IMG/VR virus record: IMGVR_UViG_3300050343_000089
Location: 1-64,000 of that record
DNA length: 64,000 nt
Source of the DNA: a virus
Reading direction: 5' to 3' (one strand)
The notes below the pieces were generated by a model, which was given only the letters and a program-made list of their open reading frames with translations, was not told where the DNA came from and did no database searches. Position numbers and translations under genes: made by a program. This document shows, piece after piece, positions 8,370-20,178 of this stretch (position 1 is its first letter; every line of letters begins with the position of its first letter).

Positions 8370-8974
8370 TGTCAGGACAATTTCCAACAAACCCAAATTT
8401 TAAAAGTCTTAATTTTAAAGACAATAGACCAACACTTGTTAATCAAACACTATCAGGTAAAAAACAAGTCAGACAAATAGGTGCTCAATATTTTTCTTTT
8501 ACAGTTTCAATGCCACCATTACAACAAGAAAAAGCTCAGGAAGTATTTGCATTTTTACAAAAACAAAAAGGCTCTTCAGGAGACTTTACAATAGTTGCAC
8601 CATTAGATAACTTAGGTGCAGGCAAGTCAGAAACAGATATACAAGTAGTTGGAGCACATGTATCAGGAGATGCTACTATAGCCTTAGATGGCTTTACAGC
8701 TAACCAGGTAGATGCTTTAAAGGCTGGAGATTTAGTTAAGTTTTCAGGTCATAGTAAGGTGTATATGGTGCAGAACAATATTCAAGCAAATTCTAGTGGA
8801 GCACTGACATTACAAATATCCCCAAATCTAGTAACTTCTTTAGCAAATAATGAGGCTGTTACTGTAAATAAACCAAGTTTTACTGTATATTTAGAAAACA
8901 ACGAAATTATGTATTCAACAGATGCCAGTGGTTTTTATAGTATTTCATTTGATGTTAGAGAGGTTATAATTTAA
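8369..8974 (+). CDS. Minor tail / distal tail protein
   Basis: This 201-residue protein directly follows the tape measure (TAATG overlap) and carries the block NPNFKSLNFKDNRPTLVNQT, then SGKKQVRQIGAQYFSFTVSMPPLQQ. These are typical of the small tail-tip proteins found at the lambda gpM or distal-tail position. Its stop overlaps the next ATG. Genome B is about 85% identical at 43339..43944. The exact family is uncertain. Confidence 0.62.
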   Translation: MSGQFPTNPNFKSLNFKDNRPTLVNQTLSGKKQVRQIGAQYFSFTVSMPPLQQEKAQEVFAFLQKQKGSSGDFTIVAPLDNLGAGKSETDIQVVGAHVSGDATIALDGFTANQVDALKAGDLVKFSGHSKVYMVQNNIQANSSGALTLQISPNLVTSLANNEAVTVNKPSFTVYLENNEIMYSTDASGFYSISFDVREVII

Positions 8975-9522
8975 TGCCAAGAAGTTTATCTACTGACTTA
9001 CAAACTCAAGTATCATCAACATCAACCAAGACAGCTTTTTTGGTTGAACTTAACCTATCATCTACCATTAGATTAACTGATTGGTATTCTGATGTTACCT
9101 ATGACTCTAATTCTTATGAGGCTGGTGGTTCTTTTCTATCAGTTGATTCAATTATGGAAACAGGCCAATTAGAAGTTAATGAAATCACAATTGGATTTTC
9201 TAATATTACAGATCAAGTAAGGTCTTTAGTTCAAGATGGTTCTTTTACAGATAAAACAGTGGATATCCACCTAGCCTACTTTAATTCAGACGAAACAATT
9301 GTTGGTGCTATAAATTATTTTACAGGGCAAATTAGAAGCGTATCTATAGATGAAAGCATAAATGGCTCAACACTATCTTTAATAGTGGCTTCACATTGGG
9401 CAAATTGGAACTTAACTAAAGGCAGGCATTATTCTGATGAATCTCAACAAGGCTTTAGCACAGGTGACAAGGGTTTTGAATTTGCTACTCAAGTTAAATC
9501 AGATGTAAGGTGGGGAATGTAA
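8974..9522 (+). CDS. Minor tail tip protein (DUF2163/DUF1833-like, lambda L position)
   Basis: A 182-residue protein with STKTAFLVELNLSSTIRLTDWYSDVTYDS and GGSFLSVD, blocks recalled from DUF1833/DUF2163-type tail tip proteins. NWNLTKGRHYSDESQQGF near the C-terminus is conserved in genome B. It lies between the distal-tail and J-like genes and probably links the tube to the tip. The stop overlaps the start of the J-like gene (TAATG). Confidence 0.62.
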   Translation: MPRSLSTDLQTQVSSTSTKTAFLVELNLSSTIRLTDWYSDVTYDSNSYEAGGSFLSVDSIMETGQLEVNEITIGFSNITDQVRSLVQDGSFTDKTVDIHLAYFNSDETIVGAINYFTGQIRSVSIDESINGSTLSLIVASHWANWNLTKGRHYSDESQQGFSTGDKGFEFATQVKSDVRWGM

Positions 9523-12500
9523 TGTCTTTTTGGAGTGCTGTTGGTAAATTCTTTTTAGATGTTGGTGCTGCTGTAATTGAATATGCAAAAAACAATCCTG
9601 TAAGTTTTGGATTACAGTCTGCTACATTAATTGTAGGTGTTAAAGGCTTCATGCAAGCCAAACAGATGATGGCTAAAGGACAAGATATATTAGCTAATAA
9701 AACTTCTGCTGGAGGCAAGCTACCTGTTATATATGGAACTAGGGTGTCGGTGCTCAAATAGTCTATATGGATGTGTCTGCTAATGACTCAAGAGATTTAT
9801 ATGTAGTCTATGCCTTATCAGTTGGTGAGTGTGATGAAATTATTGGAAGAACTATTGAGCTAGATGGCAATCCTTTAACTGATTCAGCAAGATTTAGAGA
9901 TGGTGGTTATATTGGTTCAGATAAGATATCTTCAGGCTCAGGCTCATTAAATACAGTTTCACAAAATGGCACTGGTATAGATGCTGGTGCTGGTCAATTT
10001 GGTACAAGTCCTACACAAAAATATAGATATGTTATGAATCTACATCATGGAGCTGCAACACAAACAGCAGACCCTATGCTTGTTGCTTCTATGCCTAACT
10101 GGACTACAGCACATAAACTAAATGGTGTTGCTTATATAGCAGCTCACTATGGTTATGATAAAGAAGGTATATGGTCAGGAGTACCTCAACTAACAGTTCA
10201 AGTTAGAGGTAAAAAAGTATTTGACCCAAGAGACACAAATCAAACATTTGGAACTGTATCTACTTATAATATTCAGATAATCCAGCTTTAACCTTTTTAG
10301 ATTACATAACCAATAATGAGTATGGTAAAGGATTAACACAATCACAAATAAACATGAGTACATTTACTTCTGCTGCTAATGTTTGTGATACAGAAGTTGA
10401 TCAACCTTATTTTAATGGCTCAGCACAATCTCTTACTTGGTCAGGTAACGCTGGAGATGACTTCATAACTATTGGTGGAACTGTGCTACTACTACTTGGT
10501 GGCAAAATAAGTTGGAGAACTAATAGATATTATGACACAAATGGTGATCTCATTATAGATGGTAAAGAGATTACAGAGATAAGACAGAGATAATGGATTT
10601 TATGATCAAAATGAAGAACTTATTGTTTATATAAATGACACATTAGGCTCAACATATTCTTCACAAACAGGCTCATCTTTAGTTAAAGTAAAAAGATTTC
10701 ATTGTAATGGTTATTTAGATGCTAATAAGAATGTCATGGATAATGCAAAAGAACTTCTTGCAAACATGCGAGGTATTTTTCTTTATATAGATGGTAAGTA
10801 TGAGTTATCTATAGAAGATACAGGAACATCTACATTTAATATTACTGACGATCATATTATTTCCGATACTGGCATATCAGTTGACTATGGCAAAAAAGAC
10901 AAAAAGGCCAATAAGGTTATTGTTGAATTTTATAATGCTAATAAAAAATACGAATTAGATACAGCTACAGTTTTACATGATGCAAGTCCTGAATATTATT
11001 CAGATGATGGTGATGAGGTGCTTGAAGTTAAAGCTGAGTTCCCTTATATAAGCGACCCTTACATAGCCTACAACATGGGTAAGGCAATCTTAACTAGAAG
11101 TAGAAATCAGACCACTATGCAGTTCTTAGGAACTCCTGAAATGTATAAATTGAATGTTGGCGATATTGTTTCTCTTACTTATGCAGGTCTTGGATTTTCA
11201 GGAAAAACATGCAGAGTAGAGGCATTAGAATTAGAGCCTAATGGCCTGGTTGCAGTTAGCCTAATAGAATACTTTGATGTCTATACATGGGAAGTACCAC
11301 CTCAAGAACCAGTAGAAGAATTAGCTAATTTACCTTCTGCTTATGCAGTTAAAGCTCCAACAGGATTATCATTTACTGATACTGATTCTAGTTCAACAGG
11401 TAGACCATTCTTATCTTGGAATGAACCAACAGATTTTCCTAACTATCAATATAGGGTTAATGTTGTAGATAGTTCAGGCAATCAAGTAATAAATAGAATA
11501 GTAGATGTAGAGAATTGTGATTTAAACTTTGTGCCTGTTGACAGGCTCTTATGTTGCTAGTGTTACTTCTTTAAATACATTAGGTACAGAATCTTCTCCA
11601 GCTAGATTTCCAACAACAGGCACTTTTACTATTGGTGATGCTCCCACACGAACTCCTGATATTAAGGATGATGCTATTACTACTCCTAAAATATTAAATA
11701 ATAATGTTACTGATGCAAAAATAAATTCCTTAACAGCAAACAAACTTACAGCAGGAACTATAGATGCTTCAGTTATTACAGTTACTAATTTAGATGCAGA
11801 TAATATAACTTCAGGAACTATTGGTGATATGACAAAATTGTTTAGCCATTGGTGCTGATGTAAAAAATCAGCTAAAAGTTGATGGCATATCAATGCAATA
11901 TATAGCTTATGACCAAACGCAATCAGATGGCGATTTGGCTTTTAAAATGGATGAAGATAGTGCTACTTTTTATCCTCAGGTAGGAGGACGAGTAACTTGG
12001 AGTCCTACTTTTATTACTGGGGGAGTGAGTACAAACAATAATGATAATGGTGGTATAACAACCCCAAATCTTACTGTTGGTTATACTTCTTTAAATCAAA
12101 CTTATAATTTGGCTGTAGCAGGTACTGCTTTTTTTAATGCACCCTTGCTTTTAGATACTGTTTCAACACCAAGCACAACAACTAACAAACTTTACAACGT
12201 AGGTGGCTCTTTATATTTTAATGGCTCTGCTGTTGGTGGTGGTGGAACTAGTACTACTATTAATAACAACGCTGATAATAGAATCATTACAGGTAGTGGA
12301 ACTGCTAATACTTTAAATGCAGAATCAGGCTTAACCTATAATGGTAGTGCTTTATCTGTATCAGGAACTATTATAGTAACAGGAACTGTTGATGGTAGAG
12401 ACATTGCTACAGATGGCTCAAAATTAGATGGCATAGAAAGTGGTGCTACAGCAGATCAAACGCAAGCACAAATAAATGCATTAGGTATAACTGCAATAGG

Positions 12501-13908
12501 TTTATCAGGTAGTCCAAATATTACAACAGGAACTATATCTTCAGGTGCTATTACAGCAAATGGTGGTAGCGTTCAGCATGAATTTATATCTAGCTCTGAT
12601 GCACCATTAATAACAAGGTCAACAGATGCAAGTTCAGGAATAGCTTTTACAGATAACAGTGGCACTAACTATATATTTTATAGAGGAAGTCTAAATCATT
12701 TCTATACTAATAGTGGCACTTTGGGAGTTGGTGCAGCATCAGTTGGGAGTGGACAGGCTCTAAATGTTGCAGGTGGTATTGGTATATCAGGAACAACAGT
12801 AATAAGTTCAGGCCGTGCTGTAACAGCAGTTTCTTATGGTTCTCCAGCTAATACTCAAACACTTTACAATGGCTTTAATGGTGTCCCAATGGTACAAGGT
12901 GTGAATGGAGCAGCTTATTACCATGGCTCAGACAATGGTGGGTATGGTATTGTTATACAAGGAGGACACCCTATATGTAAATCAGTCAAAATAGGTTCGG
13001 TTAATGCAGGAACAACAGTAATAGATTCCTCAAGAAACCTAACTAATATAGGAACAGCAACAGCAACACAATTCTTAGCTTCAGGTGGAGACAGTACACC
13101 TTCAGGAACTACTTTTAATAATGTATTTAAAGGTGTTAGTTCATATAGAACTGCTTATTTTGATGGTAATGGAAGTAATTGCAGTGTTTGGTGGGGTGTA
13201 GGCAATAACCCTCATGCAGCACTTGATACTACTGATGGTAATTTAGCAACTTGGGCAAATGATTCTGTAGGAACTTGGCGTAAGATTACAGAGCATAGTG
13301 CTAGTGGTTTAAATGTTACAACTGGTAGTTTGTTAATAAATGGAACAACAGTAATAGATTCCTCAAGAAACCTAACTAATATTGCTGATGCAACTGTAAC
13401 TAGAATTAAAGTAGGTGGGAATTTTGGCAACTATCCAATTTCTGTTAGTAGCAATCAAAAATATGCTATTGGCTTTAGGAATACAGGTGCTACAAATGGT
13501 TCAACAAATTATCCATGGTTAGCACATGAGTCTGATAAATTTATAATACATTGGAACGGTATTGGAGATAAATGGAGTTTAGACCAAAGTGGTAATAGTG
13601 TTAATTCAGGCAACGTAACAGCCTTTTCAGACAAAAGACTAAAAACCAACATACAAACACTAGACAGTAAAAAAGCATTACAAATGCGTGGTGTTAGCTT
13701 TATTAAAGATGGTGTTGAGGGTAGTGGTGTTATTGCTCAAGAAATAGAAGAAATAGCACCTGAATTAGTAATAACAGCAGATGATGAAATGGGTACTAAG
13801 TCAGTAGCTTATGGCAACTTAGTTGGATATCTTATTGAAACTGTTAAAGACCAACAAAAGCAAATAGATGAATTAAAGCAGAGGTTAGATAATGACCCTA
13901 GCAACTAG
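9522..13908 (+). CDS. J-like tail tip protein continuing into an S74-type fibre, several frameshifts
   Basis: Start ATG 9522 gives MSFWSAVGKFFLDVGAAVIEY. Joined across indels near 9745, 10265, 10480, 10590, 11540 and 11840, the pieces follow the genome B tip protein: GGKLPVIYGTR, DPRDTNQTFGTVSTY, ELLANMRGIFLYIDGKYELSIED and a fibronectin-like AVKAPTGLSFTD region. At 11840 the frame passes straight into a fibre of TVIDSSRNLTNI-type repeats. It ends with an intramolecular chaperone: FSDKRLKTNIQTLDSKKAL, GVIAQEIEEIAPEL and a coiled coil (DQQKQIDELKQRL). S74 domains trimerise fibres and then cut themselves off. The tip likely binds the host surface. Genome B's tip lacks the S74 end. Confidence 0.72.
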
Positions 13909-14470
13909 CGGAACTATGGCTATTGGTGGTAGCACCCAAGATAGATCAATTAACTTAGAGCTAAAAAGAGCAGCTACAGCTACATCTAATATGAATGAAA
14001 CTAGTCTAAGGGATTTAGCAGATGTATCTTCAGGTTCAATATCTATGTCTAACTTTTATGGTAAAAGTATATATAAGTTTCAAGCAGTTAATACATTACA
14101 GCAAAGCGTTTTTTTTGGTCAAACCTTTACAGGATATGCACCAAACATAGCAGGCAATACTTTAGGTTCTACAACAGATTCTACTTGCGATTTATATAGT
14201 AATACTCCTACTTGGGGTCTTTACCATGTAAATACTAATAATACCTTTTTCTATATATATGATACTGTTGGAACTCCAACAGGTAATGCAGGTTGGACTA
14301 CCTTACATATATATAATGGACAACAAAATACACATGGTTTAAATACTTACAACACTTTTACAAGATCAAGTCTAAGTTACACATCTCAAGGAGGAGCAAG
14401 GTTTTGGGATTTAGGAGTTACTGCATTTTCTATATCTGATGTTTGGGTAACAGTAGGATTTATAGAATGA
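13892..14470 (+). CDS. Small tail fibre / structural protein (MTLATSGTMAIGG type)
   Basis: This 192-residue protein begins MTLATSGTMAIGGSTQDRSI and has LRDLADVSSGSISMSNFYGKS, a pattern I recall from many uncultured marine phages, where it sits among tail fibre genes. The C-terminal half is a Gly/Asn/Thr-rich beta region ending VWVTVGFIE. It overlaps the previous coding end by 17 bases. No counterpart is seen in genome B. A receptor-binding role is inferred from context. Confidence 0.6.
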   Translation: MTLATSGTMAIGGSTQDRSINLELKRAATATSNMNETSLRDLADVSSGSISMSNFYGKSIYKFQAVNTLQQSVFFGQTFTGYAPNIAGNTLGSTTDSTCDLYSNTPTWGLYHVNTNNTFFYIYDTVGTPTGNAGWTTLHIYNGQQNTHGLNTYNTFTRSSLSYTSQGGARFWDLGVTAFSISDVWVTVGFIE

Positions 14471-14655
14471 ATTATGAAATTATAGAAATAGAAGGAATAA
14501 GGTTTTATATGGCTACAAGAACATCAGATGGAGCTATATTTGAAGTGCCTTGCGTTTTAGATGCAGATGGCAATATTAATACTGATGCTACAAAAACAAA
14601 GATGGAGCAACATATAAAAGAGTCTGATGAATTAATAACTTATATAGGAGAATAG
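14467..14655 (+). CDS. Small 62-residue protein among the fibre genes
   Basis: ATG 14467 overlaps the previous stop (ATGA), which decides the start. The product reads MNYEIIEIEGIRFYMATRTSDG then FEVPCVLDADGNI and ends in an acidic KESDELITYIGE. It is unrecognised, and A-specific within this window. It is probably a fibre accessory protein by position. Confidence 0.5.
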   Translation: MNYEIIEIEGIRFYMATRTSDGAIFEVPCVLDADGNINTDATKTKMEQHIKESDELITYIGE

Positions 14656-14656
14656 A

Positions 14657-14908
14657 ATGGCAATAACATTAACAAGAACAGTACAAAGAATAGAAACATA
14701 TCCAGCAATGGAAGCACCTGAAGGCGAGGCAACTTACCCAACACTTATGGTTGTTTACAATGACTTATTTGATGATGCTGATGATGAACAATTACCAGTA
14801 ACAGCAACTAAGGTTTTACACTTTAATAAAGGTGATGATGTATGCAAATGTAGGTATAAAATTAGTAGAAATAGGAATTTATTATGGCACAACACGATTA
14901 CAACATAG
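14657..14908 (+). CDS. Small structural accessory protein (MAITLTRTVQRIE type), 3' end probably disrupted
   Basis: The N-terminus MAITLTRTVQRIETYPAMEA and the block YPTLMVVYNDLFDDADDEQLPVTATK are a pattern I recall from marine phage tail regions. After about residue 62 the sequence becomes Cys/Lys/Arg-rich and unlike the family, and it runs into the next fibre start at 14884. An indel near 14838 is likely. Ribosome site GGAGAATAGAATGG. Confidence 0.5.
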   Translation: MAITLTRTVQRIETYPAMEAPEGEATYPTLMVVYNDLFDDADDEQLPVTATKVLHFNKGDDVCKCRYKISRNRNLLWHNTITT

Positions 14909-17445
14909 CTCAGGTAGAAGATAGCTATTGCTAGTACAAACAATAGCTGATGACTGCTATTTGGGCAGTTTATGTTTCAGGGATATCAGGCAACACCGCT
15001 ACAGTAAGCAAGGCTAAAGCTGATGATGCTTCTAAAATGCCTGCATTTGGTCTAGCAATAGAAGATGCTAATGCTAATAACAATTTACAAATAGTTACAC
15101 TTGGTAACTTAACAAATATAGATACGTCTAATTTTTCAGAAGGGCAAATTTTATATGTATCTACAACCGCAGGTGAATATACAACCACAATTCCAAGTGG
15201 AGAGTCATCACAAATACAAAACATAGGTAAGGTATTAAGAAGTCATGCTGTTAATGGCTCAATCAGAGTAGGTGGTGCTGGTAGAAGTAACGCTACTCCT
15301 AACCTAGATAATGGTAAAATATTTATAGGTAATGGTTCTAATCAATCAACTACTGCAACTTTAGATACTTCTATTGTTGTTGAGAATACTAACCTTTACT
15401 ATACCCAATCAAGATTTGATTCTGCTTTTACAGCCAAATCAACATCAGACCTTTTAGAAGGCACAAATTTATACTATACAACAGCAAGAGCAAATACAGA
15501 TTTTGATACAAGACTTGCAACCAAAGATACTGGAAATCTAGCAGAAGGTTCTAATCTTTACTATACAGATGCTAGGTCTTATACAGCTTTTGACACTAGA
15601 TTAGCCACAAAAGATACAGATGACCTTTCAGAAGGTACTAATCTTTATTACACTCAAACAAGATTTGATTCTGCTTTTAGTAATAAGACAACTGCTGATT
15701 TAACTGAAAACACAAATTTATACTATACAGATACAAGGGCAAATTCAGCTATAGATGCTAGAGTAACTAAAGCATTTGTTGATGCTCTTAATGTTCAAGC
15801 AGCAAGCGTAGATGCCAATTCAGTAACACTTGGAACAGACACTGTTGGTAATTACATACAAACTATTACAGGAACTGCTAACAAGATCACTGTATCAGGA
15901 AGTGGTAGTGAATCAGCAGACGTAACATTATCATTACCTGATGATGTACAAATAGCTGATAGCTTAACAGTAGCAGGTAATTTGACTGTTAATGGTACTC
16001 TAACCTCATTAGACACAACGAATTTAGATATAGAAGATAACCTATTCCAGCTTAATGCTGGCCTTACAGGAAGTCCTGTTAATGACTCAGGTATGCTTAT
16101 TAATCGTGGCAATCAAGACAATGGCATCATTATGTGGGATGAGTCAGTTGATAAATTTACAATGGGTCTTACTACAGCAGATGGCAGTGCTACAGGAAAC
16201 ATAACACTTAACTCACTAGGAACTTTAGTGGTTAATGTTGAGGGTAACTTAACAGGTAATGTTACTGGAACTGTCTCTAGCCTATCTAATCATGATACTG
16301 ATGATTTATCAGAAGGCAGTAACCTTTATTATACTCAAGCAAGATTTGATTCAGCCTTTACTGCTAAGTCTACAAGTGATTTATCAGAGGGTACTAATCT
16401 TTATTATACTGATGCTAGATTTGATACAAGACTTGCAACAAAAGATACTGGCGATTTATCTGAAGGCTCTAACCTTTATTACACTGATGCTAGAGTGGAT
16501 GCTCGTATAGCAGCTTCTAATTTATCCTCTTATACAACAGATATATTTACAGCTACTTCAGGGCAAACTGCATTTACACTTTCTGCAAGTATTAGCAATG
16601 AAAATAATTTAATGGTATTTGTTGATGGTGTTTTTCAAGCACAAAATACTTATTCAACTTCAGGAACAACACTAACTTTTGCAACTGGCATAGTTTTAAA
16701 TAGAGTTGTTACTGTATATCACATAGAAGATGTATCAATAGGAACACCATCAGACAATACTGTAACTACAGCTAAGATAGTTGATGATGCTGTTACCTCA
16801 GCTAAGTTAGATACTAATTTAGCTGTTGCAGGTACATTAGATGTAGCAGGTGCGGTTGATGTTGGGAACTTAACAGTAAATAGTACACAGGGTACAGATG
16901 GACAAGTTTTAACTTCCACTGGTAGTGGTGTAGCTTGGGAAGATGCTTCAGGCGGCGGCGGCGGCGGTGGCGGTAGTGGTGTTCTATCAGGTGGTACTTC
17001 TATTTATTTACATAATAATTGGAGTAATCAAAACATTGGTAGAAACTCAGTAGTAAAACTAAATTATGACACAGTAGTTTTTGGAAATTCAGGAACACCT
17101 TTCAGCACAACCAATAATAACTACACAGCTCCATCAGCAGGTAAATATTTATTTTTAGGTCAAGTTAATAGTGCTAATTTTGTTACAGGTGCTAATGCTC
17201 AACAAGTTTTATATGTGTACATTTATAAAAATGGTTCATCATTACAATATGACGAAGTGTATGAGAAATCTGTATCAGCAGACACAATTAGATATAAATC
17301 AATGTTTAACTATGTAGTTGATTTGGCTCAAAATGATGTAATTGACTTTAGGGCAAGGCTTAGTAATTTTGGCAGTTCAACAACTTTAGATATTGCCAGA
17401 GGTGAACAAAAAACATTCATGTACATAGTAAAAATAGAATCATAA
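14884..17445 (+). CDS. NLYYT-repeat tail fibre with poly-Gly hinge and C1q-like head, 5' deletion
   Basis: The start MAQHDYNIA equals genome B's fibre start at 48554, but after nine codons the next about 600 bases of B are missing, and the open frame resumes near 14950 (YVSGISGNTATVSKAKADDASK). Then come at least eight repeats of the form DTDDLSEGTNLYYTDARFDSAF, a beta-helical stalk (LTVAGNLTVNGTLTSL) and a Gly-rich hinge (GGC/GGT run at 16951..16977). The last 150 residues carry YTAPSAGKYLFLGQV and VYIYKNGSSLQYDE, like a C1q/TNF-type jelly-roll head. That head would be the receptor-binding tip. Genome B has an S74-type end in this position. Confidence 0.65.
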
Positions 17446-17458
17446 CAATAGGAAAAAA

Positions 17459-17788
17459 ATGGATATAGCAACAGCAATACATAACTTAAAACCTGAATAC
17501 GAATTTGGAATAGAATATGTCGTAGAAGATATTGATGGAACACCAACTTTAAAATGGTTACAAGATATAGAAGACAAACCAACAGATGAAGAAATAGATG
17601 CAGAAATTATAAAGTTGCAAGCTGATTGGGATAATCAAGAATACGTTAGAGAAAGAATAGAAAACTATCCCAGTATAGAAGACCAACTAGATATGCAGTA
17701 TTGGGATTCTGTAAACGGAACAACAACTTGGGCAGATAAAATAGCAGAAATTAAATCTGCACATCCTAAGACATTGGCAAAAAATTAA
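17459..17788 (+). CDS. Small tail-fibre-associated protein (XkdW-like C-terminus), A-specific
   Basis: A 109-residue acidic protein lying between two fibre genes. The C-terminal block YPSIEDQLDMQYWDSVNGTTTWADKIAEIKSAHPK resembles short phage tail proteins of the XkdW type known from memory. Start follows AATAGGAAAAAA. Genome B instead carries a different small protein (48148..48525) beside its fibre. It may be an assembly helper for the fibre. Confidence 0.55.
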   Translation: MDIATAIHNLKPEYEFGIEYVVEDIDGTPTLKWLQDIEDKPTDEEIDAEIIKLQADWDNQEYVRERIENYPSIEDQLDMQYWDSVNGTTTWADKIAEIKSAHPKTLAKN

Positions 17789-17803
17789 ACGAGGAATAAA
17801 ATA

Positions 17804-20140
17804 ATGGCAAATACAAAAATCCCAATAGAATTATCAAGCACACCAAGTATTGTAGATAATGGAAATGCTACAGCTATAACTATTGATAGTAGTGAGAACA
17901 TATTGGTGGGTAAGAGTGTTGCTAATACAAGCACAGTTGGAATTGAGGCAAGAGAAAATGGTCTTTTAGTTGCAACAAGAGATGGTGGTCAACCTCTTTT
18001 AATTGACAGACTAACAAATGATGGTGATTTAGTTTTATTCAGAAAAGACAGCTCAACAGTTGGAAGTATTAGCAATTCAGGCACTAACTTAATTGTTGGT
18101 GGTAGTGGTACAAATAAATCAGGTTTTTATTTTGGAGATAGTGCTTTATTTCCTGTAAAAAATGGTAATTTATCTGCTTCAACTATTAGTTTCGGTAGTC
18201 CAAATTATAGATTTAAAGACCTCTACTTGAATGGAAAAGCTGATATAGATATTTCAACTGATGCTAGATTAACAATTAATTCCGATATTGGAGAAGTTGG
18301 TGATGGTAATGTAGCTTTACAAGCAACAAATTCTGCTGGTTCAGCTTTGAAGCCAATGGGTTTTAGAGCAGAAGATATAAGATTCGCTACAGGCTCAGCA
18401 GAACGCCTTAGAATAGACTCATCAGGTGATCTAAATATAGTCAATACTGGGCAAGCAAGTCTTAATTATACTACTGATGGCTCTCTTGATTATGCAAGAA
18501 TTACAGGTGGAAAATCAGGTTCAGGTGTAGGAGATTTAAGATTCTTTACATACTCAGGTGGTATGGCAGAACGCATGAGAATAGACTCATCAGGCAACTT
18601 GTTTGTGGGAACTACTGTAACTAATCCAGCAGGTAATAACTCTGTAGGTGTTGCTATTTCTTCTGGTTCGTATGGTGGATTCATTGGTGTGACAAGAGAT
18701 GGAAATACTCCTGTTGAAATTAATCGTAAGACTTCAGACGGAACTCTTATTACTTTCCGTAAAGACAGCTCATCAGTTGGAAGTATCTCATCTAATGGTG
18801 GTAGTGCTTCTTATAATAGTAATAATGGAGTTATTTATCTAGGTCACAACCAAACTAATCATTTTAAATTTTTAACATCACAGGCTACTGGACAACCTCG
18901 TTTTGAACCAAGTGGTGATAATGCAATTGATGTGGGAAGAGCTGCATTAAGATTCAAAGACCTCTATCTTTCAGGTAATGCTTATGTTGGTAACGCAGTA
19001 ACATCAAGCACTGATGGCTCTTCTGATTTAAAACTAGAAGGTAATCAGCATATATTTAGAAAAGGCGTTGCTGGAAGTTATACAGAACGCATGAGAATAG
19101 ACTCATCAGGCAATGTTGGAATTGGAACTAGTAGCGTAACGCAAGGTAAAGTAGATATATTAGCTGGTGGAGACTATGATGCTCATACTGGACATGGTTT
19201 AACCATAAACTCAAGTGCAAATAACGCCTTTACATCTATGTATATGGGTGCTGATGATTCTGTTGATGCTGCTTATATACAATCAGCAGGAAGAAATACA
19301 TCTTTTACTTCTAAGAAATTACTATTAAATCCTAATGGTGGCAATGTTGGAATTGGAACTGATAGTCCTTATAAATCATTAACAGTCGGTGATTCAGATG
19401 CTTCTGCTTGGATAACATCAGGTGGTGCTAACACACACTTAACACTTTCGGCTAATGGTGTTTCAGGTGCAGTTATTTTTAGAACAGGTGGTACTAATGG
19501 TGACCCTTCTGCTACAACAGAACGCATGAGAATTGCTTCTGATGGAACTTTGCAAACTCGTTCATCTGATGGACTTGCTCCAACAGTAGGCAGTGGTTGT
19601 GTTTCTATATGGGGAAGAAGTGGCTCATCATCAACTGGTGTTTTAAGAGTTTATAAAACTGGAGATGATGGGCAAATTGTAGATTTTTATAGAACTGGTA
19701 ATACATTAGTTGGTAATATTTCTGTAACATCATCAGCTACATCTTACAACACATCTTCAGACTACAGATTAAAAGAAAATGTAGATTATGACTTTACTGC
19801 CCTTGATAGAGTTGCACAATTAAAACCAGCTAGGTTTAATTTTATAGCTGATGCAGATACAACAGTAGATGGTTTCTTAGCACACGAAGTACAAGATATA
19901 ATACCTGAAGCTGTAACTGGCGAAAAAGATGCAGTTAAAGAAGAAGAATACGAAGTAACTCCAGCAGTATTAGATGATGATGGTAATGTCATTACTGAAG
20001 CTGAAATGGGAACAAGAGAAGTACCTGATTATCAAGGCATAGACCAAAGCAAACTTGTACCTCTTTTAACTAAAGCTATACAAGAACAACAAGAACTTAT
20101 AAATAATTTAACTTCAAGAATAGAAGAGCTAGAAAATTAG
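17804..20140 (+). CDS. GIGTSSP-repeat tail fibre with S74 intramolecular chaperone
   Basis: A 778-residue fibre made of repeats such as RLRIDSSGDLNIVN, ERMRIDSSGNVGIGTSSV and LITFRKDSSSVGSIS. These beta-rich repeats are typical of marine phage fibres. The C-terminal about 130 residues carry SDYRLKENVDYDFTALDRV, FLAHEVQDIIPEAV and a coiled coil ending SRIEELEN, which is an S74 chaperone. Ribosome site GAGGAATAAAATA. Several hundred bases (for example 18237-18590) are nearly identical to the distal half of genome B's fused fibre (52147-52500). Confidence 0.8.
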   Translation: MANTKIPIELSSTPSIVDNGNATAITIDSSENILVGKSVANTSTVGIEARENGLLVATRDGGQPLLIDRLTNDGDLVLFRKDSSTVGSISNSGTNLIVGGSGTNKSGFYFGDSALFPVKNGNLSASTISFGSPNYRFKDLYLNGKADIDISTDARLTINSDIGEVGDGNVALQATNSAGSALKPMGFRAEDIRFATGSAERLRIDSSGDLNIVNTGQASLNYTTDGSLDYARITGGKSGSGVGDLRFFTYSGGMAERMRIDSSGNLFVGTTVTNPAGNNSVGVAISSGSYGGFIGVTRDGNTPVEINRKTSDGTLITFRKDSSSVGSISSNGGSASYNSNNGVIYLGHNQTNHFKFLTSQATGQPRFEPSGDNAIDVGRAALRFKDLYLSGNAYVGNAVTSSTDGSSDLKLEGNQHIFRKGVAGSYTERMRIDSSGNVGIGTSSVTQGKVDILAGGDYDAHTGHGLTINSSANNAFTSMYMGADDSVDAAYIQSAGRNTSFTSKKLLLNPNGGNVGIGTDSPYKSLTVGDSDASAWITSGGANTHLTLSANGVSGAVIFRTGGTNGDPSATTERMRIASDGTLQTRSSDGLAPTVGSGCVSIWGRSGSSSTGVLRVYKTGDDGQIVDFYRTGNTLVGNISVTSSATSYNTSSDYRLKENVDYDFTALDRVAQLKPARFNFIADADTTVDGFLAHEVQDIIPEAVTGEKDAVKEEEYEVTPAVLDDDGNVITEAEMGTREVPDYQGIDQSKLVPLLTKAIQEQQELINNLTSRIEELEN

Positions 20141-20178
20141 TATATAATTTAATTTTAATAAACTTATAGGAGAGACTA

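Noticed and set aside
16259-16510. 83-codon + strand ORF inside the fibre
   Set aside because: It is the alternate frame of the NLYYT repeats; its own repeats (FIILML) just reflect the repeated DNA.
16951-16977. GGC/GGT run as an assembly artefact or regulatory microsatellite
   Set aside because: It codes an in-frame Gly-rich hinge before a separate head domain, a normal fibre feature.
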